This document shows, piece after piece, positions 19,514 to 30,169 of a stretch of 64,000 nucleotides of DNA (its first letter is position 1; the number at the start of each line of letters is the position of its first letter). Made by a program: the position numbers and the translations under genes. The notes beneath the pieces were generated by a model. That model had not been told where the DNA came from. It was given only the letters and a program-made list of their open reading frames with translations, and searched no databases. The stretch is taken from contig NZ_UNRE01000004.1 in the NCBI RefSeq assembly GCF_900537085.1, forward strand, positions 1-64,000, in the 5' to 3' direction. This DNA is from Agarivorans sp. Alg241-V36. GTDB taxonomy: Bacteria > Pseudomonadota > Gammaproteobacteria > Enterobacterales > Celerinatantimonadaceae.

Positions 19514-22337
19514 AACTACGAGACTCACCTTCACCGGCTACGTTGGTTACACAGCGACCACATAAACTTGGGTGCTCGGCGTTTTGGCCAACATCTTCAC
19601 GGTGGTGCCAACAGCGGTCACACTTCGCACCACTTGCCACTTCTACCATTACTTTAAGATTATCAAGCTCGGTAGCAGCCGCGCTATCACTTGCCTCAGT
19701 CAGTGCTTGTAAGCTTACTTCTGAAGTAAGTAGAACAAAACGTAACTCATCGCCAAGCTGGCTGAGTACTTGTTCTAGCTTGCTATCTACATAAAGGGTT
19801 ACTTTAGCTTCTAGCGTGCCGCCAATTTTCTTATCACGACGCGCTTGCTCAAGATTTTTATTTACTTCATCACGAATGGTGATCAATTGAGCCCAGAACT
19901 CATCGTTCATCTGGCGGTCTTGAGGAAGTGCAGTAAGCCCTTCGTACCAAGCTTCAGTAAATACAAATTCGCTACGCTCACCTGGCAGTGCCTGCCAGAT
20001 TTCGTCAGCAGTAAAGCTTAAGATTGGCGCAATCCAACGAGTTAGCGCTTCAGCAATGTGGAATAGCGCCGTTTGACAAGAGCGACGCGCTAAGCCATCG
20101 GTTTTAGCGGTATATTGACGATCTTTAATGATGTCTAAGTAAAAGCTACCCAATTCGATAGAACAGAAGTGCATTAGCTTTTGATAAACAACGTGGAATT
20201 GGTATTGCTCGTAAGCTTCTACAATTTCTTGTTGAACAGCAGCCGCACGACCCACAACCCAACGATCAAGCTCTACCATATCTTCACTAGCAACCAAGTG
20301 CTGCTCAGGCTCAAAACCAGCTAGGTTAGCAAGCAAGAAGCGCGAAGTATTACGAATACGACGATAAGCATCGGCGCTACGTTTGAATACTTCATCCGAT
20401 ACACTCATTTCTGCAGTGTAGTTGGTTGATGCAATCCACAAACGCAGAATATCAGAACCTAGTTTGTTCCAAACATCTTGCGGAGCAATACCATTGCCTA
20501 ATGATTTAGAAAACTTATGGCCATTAGCATCAACGGTAAAGCCGTGAGTAAGTACTTGCTGGTATGGTGCTTTACCATTAATCGCAGTAGCAATCATTAG
20601 CGAAGACTGGAACCAACCACGGTGTTGGTCAGAGCCTTCTAAATACATGTCTGCTGCTTGGCCGTTAAACTCTTCACGGGCTGCAACCACACTTGAATGA
20701 GTTGAACCTGAGTCAAACCATACGTCTAAGGTATCTTCTACCTTACGGTATTGCTCAGCATCATTACCCAACAGCTCAGTGGCATCTAAATCCCACCATG
20801 CTTGAATGCCACTTTGTTCAACACGTTTAGCCACTTCTTCCATCAGCTCTACTGCGCGAGGATGCAATTCGTTGGTTTCACGATGAACAAACAAAGCAAT
20901 CGGCACGCCCCAAGTACGCTGACGCGAGATACACCAATCTGGACGATTCTCTACCATGCTTTCAATGCGGCTTTGGCCCCAATCTGGGATCCACTGGGTT
21001 TTCTCAATTTCTTGCATCGCTTGCTTACGCAAACCATTTTGATCCATGCTCACAAACCACTGCGGCGTAGCACGGAAAATGATTGGCGTTTTATGGCGCC
21101 AACAATGTGGGTAGCTATGACGGTAAGCGTGATGATGTAGAAGTGCGCCAGTTTCTTTTAATTTTTCAACTACGTTGTCGTTGGCTTTAAACACATGCTG
21201 ACCACCAAAGAATTCGGTATCGGCAAGGTAAACACCATTGTCACCCACTGGGTTGGCAACTTCTAAGTCGTATTTTTGGCCTACCGCGAAATCTTCTTGA
21301 CCATGGCCAGGTGCGGTGTGGACACAACCGGTACCAGACTCTGTAGTCACATGGTCACCTAAAATCACAGGAACTTCAAAATCGTAAAATGGGTGCTTAA
21401 CTTTAATCAGTTCAAGCGCCTCACCTTGGCAGTAACCTAAAGCATGGAAATGCGTTGCACCAAAGCGCTCTACACACTCTTCCATCAAGTCACGCGCTAA
21501 AATTAAGCGCTCTTTGCCAGCTTCAGTTTCAATTTGTACCAATACATACTCAAGATGAGCATTTAAGGCCACCGCGCGGTTAGCAGGTAAGGTCCACGGC
21601 GTTGTAGTCCAAATTACCGCAGAGATAGGACCTTCTCCGGTCACGCCTTCTGGGTGATCAAACTTGGCCAATACTTGCGCGTCATCCACAGCGGTAAAAC
21701 GCACGTCGATAGCAGGAGAGGTTTTATCTTCATACTCAACCTCTGCTTCTGCTAACGCACTGCCACAGTCGGTACACCAATGCACTGGTTTAGAACCTTG
21801 CAATAAGTGGCCGTTATCGATGATTTTGGCCAAAGCACGGATGATATTGGCTTCGGTATCAAAGTTCATGGTTAGGTAAGGATTTTGCCAATCACCTAGG
21901 ATACCCATGCGGATAAAGTCTTTACGTTGCCCGTCAATTTGCTTAGCCGCGTAGTCACGACACTTTTGACGAAACTCAGCAGCGGTTACTTTTTTACCCG
22001 GCTTGCCAACTTTCTTTTCTACTTGCAGCTCGATAGGTAAACCGTGACAGTCCCAGCCAGGTACATAAGGAGAGTCGTAGTCTGACAAAGTCTTCGACTT
22101 AATGATGATGTCTTTAAGCACCTTGTTAACCGCATGGCCAAGGTGAATATTGCCGTTGGCGTAAGGAGGGCCATCGTGCAAAATAAAGCTCTTCTTACCC
22201 TTTTTGGCCTGTCTAATTTGGCCGTACAGATCCTTTTCGCTCCAACGCTTAAGCATTGCAGGTTCGCGGTTGGCTAAATTACCACGCATCGGAAATTCAG
22301 TATCAGGTAGATTAAGAGTATCTTTATAGTCGCTCAT
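19506..22337 (-). CDS. ileS: isoleucyl-tRNA synthetase
   Basis: A 943-aa class I aminoacyl-tRNA synthetase. The HIGH-type motif is NIHLGH, the KMSKS-type motif is KFSKS, and a large CP1 editing domain lies between them ([27 protein letters not shown]). The C-terminal zinc knuckle CDRCW...CGRC is complete, as in the E. coli enzyme. It lies between ribF (20-nt gap) and lspA (overlap). Confidence 0.98.
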   Translation of the reverse strand: MSDYKDTLNLPDTEFPMRGNLANREPAMLKRWSEKDLYGQIRQAKKGKKSFILHDGPPYANGNIHLGHAVNKVLKDIIIKSKTLSDYDSPYVPGWDCHGLPIELQVEKKVGKPGKKVTAAEFRQKCRDYAAKQIDGQRKDFIRMGILGDWQNPYLTMNFDTEANIIRALAKIIDNGHLLQGSKPVHWCTDCGSALAEAEVEYEDKTSPAIDVRFTAVDDAQVLAKFDHPEGVTGEGPISAVIWTTTPWTLPANRAVALNAHLEYVLVQIETEAGKERLILARDLMEECVERFGATHFHALGYCQGEALELIKVKHPFYDFEVPVILGDHVTTESGTGCVHTAPGHGQEDFAVGQKYDLEVANPVGDNGVYLADTEFFGGQHVFKANDNVVEKLKETGALLHHHAYRHSYPHCWRHKTPIIFRATPQWFVSMDQNGLRKQAMQEIEKTQWIPDWGQSRIESMVENRPDWCISRQRTWGVPIALFVHRETNELHPRAVELMEEVAKRVEQSGIQAWWDLDATELLGNDAEQYRKVEDTLDVWFDSGSTHSSVVAAREEFNGQAADMYLEGSDQHRGWFQSSLMIATAINGKAPYQQVLTHGFTVDANGHKFSKSLGNGIAPQDVWNKLGSDILRLWIASTNYTAEMSVSDEVFKRSADAYRRIRNTSRFLLANLAGFEPEQHLVASEDMVELDRWVVGRAAAVQQEIVEAYEQYQFHVVYQKLMHFCSIELGSFYLDIIKDRQYTAKTDGLARRSCQTALFHIAEALTRWIAPILSFTADEIWQALPGERSEFVFTEAWYEGLTALPQDRQMNDEFWAQLITIRDEVNKNLEQARRDKKIGGTLEAKVTLYVDSKLEQVLSQLGDELRFVLLTSEVSLQALTEASDSAAATELDNLKVMVEVASGAKCDRCWHHREDVGQNAEHPSLCGRCVTNVAGEGESRSYA

Positions 22338-22357
22338 CGAATCACTTTTCCAGTCAA

Positions 22358-23296
22358 TTACTCTGCAAGGCCATAGTAGGCTTTTGCACGCTTAATATCG
22401 AGATTCACCTGAGCTTTCAGTGCGTCAAGCGAATCAAATTTTTGTTCATCTCGTATTTTTAACTGCGGTTCAACCACTAAACGTTGGCCATACAGATTGG
22501 CATCAAACTCAAATAAATGAGCTTCCACCAATAAATCTTTTCCTGCGGCGGTTGGCCGCCAACCAATATTAGCAATGCCCGAAAAGCGATGCTCTGGCTG
22601 ATGTTGCACGTAAGCTTTAACCGCAAACACCCCGTGTAAGGGGCATACGTGGCGCGCTACTTTTAAGTTTGCGGTGGCAAAACCTAACTGGCGCCCCAGT
22701 TTTTGGCCATGAATTACCTTGCCATTAAAGCTAAATTTTCTACCCAGTAATTGAGCCACGCTAGAAAAATCAGCCTCGGCCAAATGCTGACGCAATAAGG
22801 TACTGCTAACTCGTTGCTGGTTTAAACAAAACGAGTCTGTCGCAGTAAGCTCAAAGCCATACAGTTTTTTAGCGGCTTGCAGGCTAGCAAAATTGCCTTC
22901 GCGCCCTTTACCAAAATGGAAGTCATCTCCCACCGCTAGGTATTTAATACCCAATAACTCTACCAGTAACTGGCGGACAAAATAGTCGGCACTCTGTTGC
23001 GCAAACTCATGACTAAATCGCACTACCAATAAGCGGTCAACACCTAAGTTTTTTAGCTGTTGGTACTTATCGCGAAATCGGCTAATCCGAGCAGGCGCTT
23101 TATCTTTAGCAAACACTTCAAGCGGTTGAGGCTCAAATATCATAACCACAGCGGGCAAAGCACGCTGGCGAGCTTGTTCAACTAAACGCTTTATCACTTG
23201 TTGATGGCCTAAGTGCACACCATCAAAATTGCCAATACTTAATGCACAGCCATAGTGACGCGCTTTAATGTTGCGTATTCCGCGAATTAACTCCAT
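22358..23296 (-). CDS. ribF: bifunctional riboflavin kinase / FAD synthetase
   Basis: This enzyme converts riboflavin to FMN and FMN to FAD. The N-terminal FMN adenylyltransferase domain has [12 protein letters not shown]. The C-terminal flavokinase domain has the motif [16 protein letters not shown] and a terminal [14 protein letters not shown] block. Length is 312 aa, as usual. It lies between murJ (42-nt gap) and ileS. Confidence 0.96.
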   Translation of the reverse strand: MELIRGIRNIKARHYGCALSIGNFDGVHLGHQQVIKRLVEQARQRALPAVVMIFEPQPLEVFAKDKAPARISRFRDKYQQLKNLGVDRLLVVRFSHEFAQQSADYFVRQLLVELLGIKYLAVGDDFHFGKGREGNFASLQAAKKLYGFELTATDSFCLNQQRVSSTLLRQHLAEADFSSVAQLLGRKFSFNGKVIHGQKLGRQLGFATANLKVARHVCPLHGVFAVKAYVQHQPEHRFSGIANIGWRPTAAGKDLLVEAHLFEFDANLYGQRLVVEPQLKIRDEQKFDSLDALKAQVNLDIKRAKAYYGLAE

Positions 23297-23338
23297 TCCC
23301 GCGCCTATTTCGTCAAAAACCGACGGATTATAGCTTGT

Positions 23339-24916
23339 TTAGTCCGCAGTTACAGCCCCGAAACTGCTTTTCAAGTGCGCTAATCTTATCCCTAGGCAAA
23401 ATAGCAAAACTAGGTAGCCTGCCACTGCCGCAGCAACACAGATTAAAAGTTGCCAAACGCTCTCTGCCCAAGTTAGGGCAAACCATTGTTCAGCCATGGG
23501 AGATAGCCACAAAATCAGCCCGCCCATTGCCAGTGACGCAGCCACAATTTTGGCTAAACACACTGTTGTTGCAGCACTAAGTTTGTAAACACCTTGTTTA
23601 TATAGGCCACGATAAAGCAGGCTGGCATTCAATAGGGCTGACAGCGCTGTGGCAATGGCCAAACCAACATACCCATAAGGAATAGCAAAAATAAAGTTAA
23701 AGCCCATATTGCTCACCATGGCAATGATGCCAATTTTCACCGGTGTTTTGGTATCTTGTCGTGAGTAATAACCTGGCGCTAGCACCTTCACCAGCATGAA
23801 AAACAGCAATCCACCGCTGTAGGCCATTAAGCTGTATGAGGCGTTAAGCACATCTTGCTGATCAAAGGCACCACGCATAAACAGTACTTGTAAAATTGGC
23901 TGGCCTAACAAAGCTAAGCCCACTGTTGCTGGAACGCCTAAAAAGCAAACCATGCGTACAGCCCAGTCCATGGTTTGCTGAAACTGCTGCGGGCTTTTAT
24001 CTACATGACGCTGCGAAAGGCTGGGTAATATCACTGTCGCAATGGCGATGCCAAATAAGCCGAGCGGAAACTCCAACAAGCGATCAGAGTAATACAACCA
24101 CGATATAGAACCGGTGATGAGGAAGCTGGCGATTAAGGTATCTAGCAACAAGTTAATTTGGCTTACCGATACACCAAACAATGCCGGGATCATTAAGGTA
24201 CGAATTTTCACCACACCGGGGTGCTTCCAACCCCAACTTGGCTTGCGCAACAACTTAAGCTTAAACAAGAACGGCAATTGAAATAGAAACTGAATTAAGC
24301 CGCCAAAGAAAACTCCCATAGCCAAGCCAACTTCTGGTTGCTCAAGCTTAGGTGAAACGAAAATAGCAAAACCAATCACCGCTACGTTTAGTAGCACTGG
24401 GGTAAAGGCCGCCACGGCAAAACGGCCAAAGGCATTAAGAATCGCGCCTGATAAACCTGTGAAGGTGACAAACCATAAATAAGGAAAGGTAATTTTTAAT
24501 AAAAATGCCGACAACTCAAACTTTGCTGCATCAGGGCCATCATTTAACCAAGAGATAAACCAACCGGTGCCAAATAGTGCGGCAATCAAGGGCGAACCAA
24601 TAACGCCGAATAAGGTAACAATGGTAACCGCCAAGCCCAGCGTGCCGCTAACTTTAGCCACAAGCTCTCTTACTTCGTCTTCAGAACTCTTTTGCTTGTA
24701 TTCGGTAAGCACCGGGACAAATGCTTGGGCAAAAGCGCCCTCTGCAAATAGGCGGCGCAAAAAATTGGGAATTTTATTGGCAAAGAAAAATACATCGGCA
24801 GCAACACCCGCTCCCATTAAGTTAGCTATCACCACATCGCGAGCCAAACCTAATATGCGGGAAATCAGGGTCATGGCGCTAACAATGGCGCCAGATTTTA
24901 ACAAGGTTTTACTCAA
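23339..24916 (-). CDS. murJ: lipid II flippase MurJ
   Basis: A 525-aa MOP-superfamily transporter that moves lipid II across the inner membrane for peptidoglycan synthesis. About 14 membrane helices are visible, and the N-terminal MurJ signature SRILGLARDVVIANLMGAG...FFFANKIPNFLRRLFAEGAFAQAFVPV is strong. The start codon appears to be TTG (24914-24916) with AGGA ~8 nt upstream; no ATG fits the family N-terminus. It is divergent from rpsT. Confidence 0.95.
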   Translation of the reverse strand: MSKTLLKSGAIVSAMTLISRILGLARDVVIANLMGAGVAADVFFFANKIPNFLRRLFAEGAFAQAFVPVLTEYKQKSSEDEVRELVAKVSGTLGLAVTIVTLFGVIGSPLIAALFGTGWFISWLNDGPDAAKFELSAFLLKITFPYLWFVTFTGLSGAILNAFGRFAVAAFTPVLLNVAVIGFAIFVSPKLEQPEVGLAMGVFFGGLIQFLFQLPFLFKLKLLRKPSWGWKHPGVVKIRTLMIPALFGVSVSQINLLLDTLIASFLITGSISWLYYSDRLLEFPLGLFGIAIATVILPSLSQRHVDKSPQQFQQTMDWAVRMVCFLGVPATVGLALLGQPILQVLFMRGAFDQQDVLNASYSLMAYSGGLLFFMLVKVLAPGYYSRQDTKTPVKIGIIAMVSNMGFNFIFAIPYGYVGLAIATALSALLNASLLYRGLYKQGVYKLSAATTVCLAKIVAASLAMGGLILWLSPMAEQWFALTWAESVWQLLICVAAAVAGYLVLLFCLGIRLAHLKSSFGAVTAD

Positions 24917-25077
24917 TGCACTGTCCTGTTGCTAATTTACACAAATTCCTCTGCCCTAACATTAAAAATGCTGGTAGAATCGCGGCACAGTTTAACCGCC
25001 TATAAAGATCGATGCTACGATCATGACGTTTAGTTAGGTTTTCCTTGCTTTGATATTTATACTTGGTTAAAAATTGT

Positions 25078-25106
25078 TTGACATAAACATGAAAAACGGG
25101 CATATT
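25078..25106 (+). promoter_or_regulatory. rpsT promoter
   Basis: TTGACA (25078-25083), a 17-bp spacer and CATATT (25101-25106), followed by a GC-rich discriminator (CCACGG). It lies ~50 bp upstream of rpsT. The -35 is perfect and the -10 matches at 4 of 6 positions. GC-rich discriminators are typical of stringently controlled ribosomal promoters. Confidence 0.6.
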
Positions 25107-25154
25107 CCACGGCCTTAAAATTCATAATTCCAAGACAAAGTTCAGGAGTTACAC

Positions 25155-25415
25155 TTGGCTAATATTAAGTCAGCTAAAAAACGCGCTATCCAAGCTGAAA
25201 AGCGTCGTCAACATAACGCTAGCCGTCGCTCTATGATGCGCACTAATTTGAAAAAAGTTATTGCAGCTATCGAAGCAGGCGATAAAGAAGCAGCTACAGC
25301 AGCATACCAAGCCGCTCAACCTATTTTAGACCGTTACGCGTCTAAAGGTTTGATCAGCAAAAACAAAGCAGCTCGTCATAAGAGCCGCATTGTTGCGAAA
25401 ATCAACGCACTTTAA
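25155..25415 (+). CDS. rpsT: 30S ribosomal protein S20 (TTG start)
   Basis: An 86-aa, highly basic helical protein that binds 16S rRNA early in 30S assembly. It matches E. coli S20 from [20 protein letters not shown] to the end. Translation starts at TTG (25155-25157) with AGGAG 6 nt upstream. E. coli rpsT also starts with UUG, and the inefficient start there is part of autogenous control by S20, so the same control is likely here. A strong terminator follows. Confidence 0.98.
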   Translation: MANIKSAKKRAIQAEKRRQHNASRRSMMRTNLKKVIAAIEAGDKEAATAAYQAAQPILDRYASKGLISKNKAARHKSRIVAKINAL

Positions 25416-25430
25416 TTTAAAGCGCTTGAT

Positions 25431-25460
25431 AAAAAAAACCGGCCTTAGCCGGTTTTTTTA
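25431..25460. terminator. rpsT terminator
   Basis: An A run, then AACCGGC-CTTA-GCCGGTT with a following T run. It lies 16 nt after the rpsT stop and could also act on the converging regulator gene. Confidence 0.93.
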
Positions 25461-25480
25461 TATCTGCAGTTTAGTGCGGG

Positions 25481-25774
25481 TTACTTGCAATACAGCTCGT
25501 GAAGCTTCCCTAGCACCGCTTTAGCCTCATCACTGGCTATTGAGTAGTAAATGGTTTGAGACTCCTTACGAGTGCTCACAAGCTGATCTTTTCGCAACCA
25601 TGCTAAATGTTGAGATAAAGCAGACTGACTTAAGGTTACCCTTTGATTCAGCTCGCCTACCGTTAACTCCCCTTCCACCAAGTGGCATAAAATCATTAAA
25701 CGGCTTTCATTAGCTAGGGCCTTTAATAACTTTAATGCAGGTTCGGCATTTTTTTGCATGTCTTGAATGTTCAT
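25481..25774 (-). CDS. ArsR-family regulator with BigR/SqrR-type dithiol (putative persulfide sensor)
   Basis: A 97-aa winged-helix repressor of the ArsR/SmtB family, with recognition helix S-Q-S-A-L-S-Q-H-L-A-W-L-R-K and wing T-R-K-E-S-Q-T-I-Y-Y-S. The metal site ELCVCDL of ArsR proteins is absent. The only two cysteines are C30 (LMILCHLV) and C96 (LHELYCK), 66 residues apart. That is the same spacing as the redox pair of Xylella BigR (C42/C108) and Rhodobacter SqrR (C41/C107), which sense reactive sulfur. The assignment to this subgroup is inferred from the cysteines and sequence style. No sulfide-oxidation gene is adjacent, so any targets lie elsewhere. It may bind its own upstream region. 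Confidence 0.8.
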   Translation of the reverse strand: MNIQDMQKNAEPALKLLKALANESRLMILCHLVEGELTVGELNQRVTLSQSALSQHLAWLRKDQLVSTRKESQTIYYSIASDEAKAVLGKLHELYCK

Positions 25775-25868
25775 CTTTCTACCTACTAACTCACTTAGGC
25801 CAAACTATACGTGAATTGGCTATAGCTCGCTAGGTTAATGCACAGGACTTGGCTTTTAGCACAACCAC

Positions 25869-25893
25869 AAAAAAGCCGCAGTTAAGCGGCTTT
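25869..25893 (-). terminator. terminator of the GH57 gene
   Basis: AAGCCGC-AGTTAA-GCGGCTT with a run of six T on the minus strand. It lies ~20 nt past the stop codon of the large glycoside hydrolase. Confidence 0.88.
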
Positions 25894-25912
25894 AATTGAG
25901 CAAAGCAATGTC

Positions 25913-28900
25913 TTACTGAGCAATGATTCGATATTGCAAAGTCGCATCGTTGACTTCAACAACATAGCTTCCAACAATACCAGTGAAAATATCACCACCG
26001 GTTTGCTCAAGCGTGCCGTCGTTGTTGTTGTCACCATAGTTCGTTGACCAATCTCCGTTTAGATCAAACTTAAAACGTTGATTATTCTGGCCATCAAAGT
26101 CTACGCTAACTTGCCAAGTATTGTTTGCCACTAATGACATCGCCGAGGTTTGCCAAGCGTTAGCTGTACCACGGAAATACAATTGCTCGAAGTTACTGGT
26201 GAAATTAGCGTTAGGGTCAATGACCTCAACCACCACTGAGGCTTGCGCCGTTTTACCGCCATCATCCGTAACGGTTAAACCGATACTGTTAGAGCCTGCA
26301 GTATTATAGGTAACGGTGGTGGTTTCGCTGGTATCACCATTACTCCACAAATAGCTGGCAATAACCCCATCGCTGTCACTGGATCCCGCAGCACTATAGG
26401 TGATGCTTTGGCCAATATCGACTTGGGTTGTCGAAGCTCCAATTATCGCGTTTGGCGCTTGGTTAGCGTTAAGCTCAGTAATGCTGTAAGCCAAGGTTTG
26501 GTCATTCACTTCTAACAAGTAAGAACCCACCACATCGGTGAAGATATCCCCCCCAGTTTGCTCTAGAACTCCATCACTATTGGTATCACCGTAGTTTTGG
26601 GTCCAATCACCGCTCACATCTAACTTAAAGCGTTGCTCAGCTTGGCCGTCAAAATCAATCACAGCTTGCCAAGTATTATCCGCCACTAAATCCATGGCTG
26701 TTGTTGCCCAACCATTGGCAGTACCGCGGAAATAGAGCTGATTAAAGTTCTTAGCTTTCTCATCACTTTCAACACTTAACACGGCTTCTGCTGTTGCAGC
26801 AGCGCCTTCGTTGTCGGTTACCGTTAAGCTAATAGTTTGGCTGGCATTCACAACTACCGAAATCGAGCTAGTGGTTGCACCGGTGCTCCACAAGTAACTG
26901 GCAATTGAGCCATCTTCATCGCTTGAGCCTGCACCATCTAAAGTGACAGTAGTACCTGCTGCAACAGTTTGATTAGCAGGAGAAATACTCGCAACCGGTA
27001 CTTTATTCGGGATTACCGTTAGGGTTACCGAGCTAGTAGCTGTTTTTCCTTGGTTGTCGGTAACGGTTAGGCTAATTGTTTGGGTATCATTAACAGTTAC
27101 AGAGATCGACTCAGTAGATTCGCCTGTACTCCAACTGTAGCTAGCAATACTGCCGTCACTATCGCTAGAACCAGCACCACTTAAAGTAACAACAGTGCCT
27201 TTTGCTACCGATTGACTAGCAGGGCTAATTACTGCAACAGGCGCATTGTTGCCATCTAAACCATCAGGAATACCAGCAACAATTGCACCACCAGCTACGT
27301 TCCAGTCACCTTCGTCAATCTGGTAATTTTGACCACCGTTATTATCCCAAGCACCACTACAGTTATTGGTTACAAACTCTAGTTGGTTACCGTCTTCTAA
27401 ATCAACGGTCAGGCTATACCAGTTATCACCCAAGCTTTGCATTGGTTCGCCAGGAGCGGTGGTCCAAGTTACTGTTCCATCTACAGAATAGTGCAAGCAA
27501 ACTTGTCCCCAACCATTGGTATCTTGGTAATACAAGGTACTGGTTACAGATTGTCCGATAATTCGATAGGTCACACTGGTAGAAGCTTGTTGGCCAACGC
27601 TATCGGTAACAACTACCGAAATAGTAGTACGCTCGTTTAAGGTGACAGTAATGGAAGGGCTAGTTTCACCAGTACTCCATAAGTAGCTAGCAATTGGACC
27701 TTCTTCATCACTAGAACCGGCTGCACTTAAGGTAACAACCGTTCCTAACTCAACCTCTCCACCACTAGCGTCAATAAGCGCCGTAGGACGTTTATCACCC
27801 ACCACTACATTGTCGGTAAAGAACATCGCTTCACCAGCAATAGCGCCATTTACATCTTCAACGGTTTTACCGCCAACGCTGCTAAATTGACCAGCGCCTA
27901 CGTAAACTTGTTGGATCTCAGAGCGGCTTACGTTGCCTTTAGCGTCAGTTGCTTCAATGTAATAATCCAGCAACTGCTCTTGGTATTGGTCAATGTAGGT
28001 GAAGTACATGTTGCCGATTTTCTCAGCGGGTACAACTTCAAACATCTCTTTACCAGAAGGCTGCCAATCCACTCCATTCATATCACCGTTTAAGTCACGT
28101 TCGGTCATACTAAAGGTTTGCCATTCGCCAACCCGAGATGGGTCTACGTTAGGGTCGCCAGCATGCGCGCTTGGGTCGTAAAGCTTAAAGGTTTTATCGG
28201 TAGCAGTAGCCCACTTGTCTTTATGAACACGCACCTTAACTTTAATGTCTTGAATACCGCTTACGTCATAACCGTAGGTGTAAATCGCAAACTTGGTGTC
28301 GGCATATACGGTTGCCCAACCTTCCGCTTTACTTGAGTTAGCACTACCTGGGTTATAAGGATAGCGTTGTGGCCACCAAACAGAGGGGCCTGTTTTGTCT
28401 TGACCAAGGTTTGCTTCAACGTAAGGGGTAGTAAAGTGCAACGATTGGTTAAACGAAATAGTAGGTTTTACCCCATCATCAACGTTTTCATCGTAGTAAC
28501 CAAAGCCCGAGTCGATTGAAGCCATTAAGAAGTACCAACCCAACTCTGCTGGGTTTGCACCGCCGGCATAGTTGTTCGCCTCATCGCCCTTAACTGGGTA
28601 AGACATCATCCAAGGGTTAAGCTGGTTGCCTGGGTAAGTGACTTCGTTATCCCGAGCGGTAGACGGGCTCCAATAGTTTGGATTATTGTCTAACCAAATT
28701 TGCTCTGCTGTTTTGGCATAGTTTTCAGCCGCTTGCAGTAAAGCAAAGTTACGCTCAAGATAATGGTAACCTAACTCTAGCGATACCATGTGCTCACGAG
28801 TGGCCACAAAATCAGTGCCATTCACGGTATTAAAGTCGGCCATTTGACCACGCCATACACCCATTGGGATATGCCAGTGGTACCAAGTTGGATCAGCAGA

Positions 28901-30169
28901 CGAATCACGTGTATCAATCCAAGAACCGTCTTGAACATGCACAATGTCATCAGCGGGAATTGGGTAAGCTTTTAGGTATTCATCAACCCCCATACCTCGA
29001 ACCGAACTATCAGCATAAGTAACATTGCCAGAGTTAGCCCAAGTGCCGCCATCACCAGCGCGGCCAGAGGAGTTATCGCCATCATGTGCAATGGTGAAAT
29101 ACTGAGTACGACCCAATGCTGCTGCGTCGCCCTCAAAGGCTTTTAGTACATCGGCAGTAATAGAGCCTTGATAACCCTCTTCCCAAGAGCTGGCTTGCTC
29201 TACAGGAATACCGGCTACTTTATGCTGCTCACCGGTTTCCGGATCAATGTATTGAACCCAGTGCGGAATAGACGCAAACGGGAACTTGTTATAAGTCACC
29301 TGCTGCTCATTGAACATATGTAGCTCTGTCCAAGCACCTACGTTACTCTCATTCTGTAAGTCGGCGCGGTTAGGCGGCGAAATCAAAGTATCTTTACCCG
29401 GATCATTTAAGTAAGGGTAGTCACGCAAAGTTCGAGAATAATGCACATTCCCGAGTACCGACCATTCAATACCCAACTTGGTTAATACTGGAATAATTCG
29501 CTCAGAAAAACCTAATTCGGTGGGGAAAAAGCCTTTAGATGATTTAAACGAATCACCCAGGAAGTAGTCCTGCGCTAAGGTAACATTTTGGTAGATAAGA
29601 TCTTTTAAGAAATAGTCATTACCTACTAATGGTCCCATGGTGTGGTGACCAGAAAAGTGGATGGTATCTAGAGCATTATAACCGCCACTGGTTTTAGTAC
29701 CATTTTGGGTATCACGCCAGTAAGCGCCCCAACCTAAATTGTAACCGTCTAAATTACCTAACTCGCCAAAACTCTGCACATTGTTAATCACTGATGCAGA
29801 CATGGTGACATGCGTTTGGCTTTGCGGGTGGTTACCATTGTTGTTTCTGGCCGTATCCATTGGCCAGCTCAGATAAGCGCCTTTTTTAGCGTGATGCTGA
29901 TAATAAGATACCAAGTCATCATGCGGCATGGGCGCACCGCTGCCAGGAATATAGAACGTGTAGTTTGCTGGAGGGTTGTTTTTAAGGTTAATGACTTGGC
30001 CGTCGTAGGTATACCGAATTGGATCACCTACAGCTAAACCTTCGTATTGGCTTACATCGTAGTAAGGCCAAAAATTTGGCATGTGGTTATGGTAGATATG
30101 GGTTGCTGCAATTTCCGCTTGCGCAGAGATCGACGCAGCCACCATACTTAAGGCGAACACCTTTTTCAT
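25913..30169 (-). CDS. secreted multimodular GH57 glycoside hydrolase (alpha-amylase/amylopullulanase-like)
   Basis: A 1418-aa exported protein, presumably acting on starch or glycogen-type alpha-glucans. A signal peptide (cleavage after ISAQA, ~18 aa) is followed by a GH57-like catalytic region (~20-550) with H27-N-H29-MPNFW, FFPTE218LGFSE (candidate nucleophile) and H362-D363-G-D365 (candidate acid). Four PKD domains (~792-867, 975-1053, 1055-1133, 1239-1318) are interleaved with a CBM25-like module (~870-960). Two nearly identical starch-binding-like modules follow (~1141-1230 and ~1322-1418, LYFRGTAN start). The start at MKKVFALS has AAGGAAG upstream; an earlier ATG adds 11 residues and would spoil the signal peptide. 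No neighbouring gene is involved in glucan use. Activity is inferred. Confidence 0.85.
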   Translation of the reverse strand: MKKVFALSMVAASISAQAEIAATHIYHNHMPNFWPYYDVSQYEGLAVGDPIRYTYDGQVINLKNNPPANYTFYIPGSGAPMPHDDLVSYYQHHAKKGAYLSWPMDTARNNNGNHPQSQTHVTMSASVINNVQSFGELGNLDGYNLGWGAYWRDTQNGTKTSGGYNALDTIHFSGHHTMGPLVGNDYFLKDLIYQNVTLAQDYFLGDSFKSSKGFFPTELGFSERIIPVLTKLGIEWSVLGNVHYSRTLRDYPYLNDPGKDTLISPPNRADLQNESNVGAWTELHMFNEQQVTYNKFPFASIPHWVQYIDPETGEQHKVAGIPVEQASSWEEGYQGSITADVLKAFEGDAAALGRTQYFTIAHDGDNSSGRAGDGGTWANSGNVTYADSSVRGMGVDEYLKAYPIPADDIVHVQDGSWIDTRDSSADPTWYHWHIPMGVWRGQMADFNTVNGTDFVATREHMVSLELGYHYLERNFALLQAAENYAKTAEQIWLDNNPNYWSPSTARDNEVTYPGNQLNPWMMSYPVKGDEANNYAGGANPAELGWYFLMASIDSGFGYYDENVDDGVKPTISFNQSLHFTTPYVEANLGQDKTGPSVWWPQRYPYNPGSANSSKAEGWATVYADTKFAIYTYGYDVSGIQDIKVKVRVHKDKWATATDKTFKLYDPSAHAGDPNVDPSRVGEWQTFSMTERDLNGDMNGVDWQPSGKEMFEVVPAEKIGNMYFTYIDQYQEQLLDYYIEATDAKGNVSRSEIQQVYVGAGQFSSVGGKTVEDVNGAIAGEAMFFTDNVVVGDKRPTALIDASGGEVELGTVVTLSAAGSSDEEGPIASYLWSTGETSPSITVTLNERTTISVVVTDSVGQQASTSVTYRIIGQSVTSTLYYQDTNGWGQVCLHYSVDGTVTWTTAPGEPMQSLGDNWYSLTVDLEDGNQLEFVTNNCSGAWDNNGGQNYQIDEGDWNVAGGAIVAGIPDGLDGNNAPVAVISPASQSVAKGTVVTLSGAGSSDSDGSIASYSWSTGESTESISVTVNDTQTISLTVTDNQGKTATSSVTLTVIPNKVPVASISPANQTVAAGTTVTLDGAGSSDEDGSIASYLWSTGATTSSISVVVNASQTISLTVTDNEGAAATAEAVLSVESDEKAKNFNQLYFRGTANGWATTAMDLVADNTWQAVIDFDGQAEQRFKLDVSGDWTQNYGDTNSDGVLEQTGGDIFTDVVGSYLLEVNDQTLAYSITELNANQAPNAIIGASTTQVDIGQSITYSAAGSSDSDGVIASYLWSNGDTSETTTVTYNTAGSNSIGLTVTDDGGKTAQASVVVEVIDPNANFTSNFEQLYFRGTANAWQTSAMSLVANNTWQVSVDFDGQNNQRFKFDLNGDWSTNYGDNNNDGTLEQTGGDIFTGIVGSYVVEVNDATLQYRIIAQ

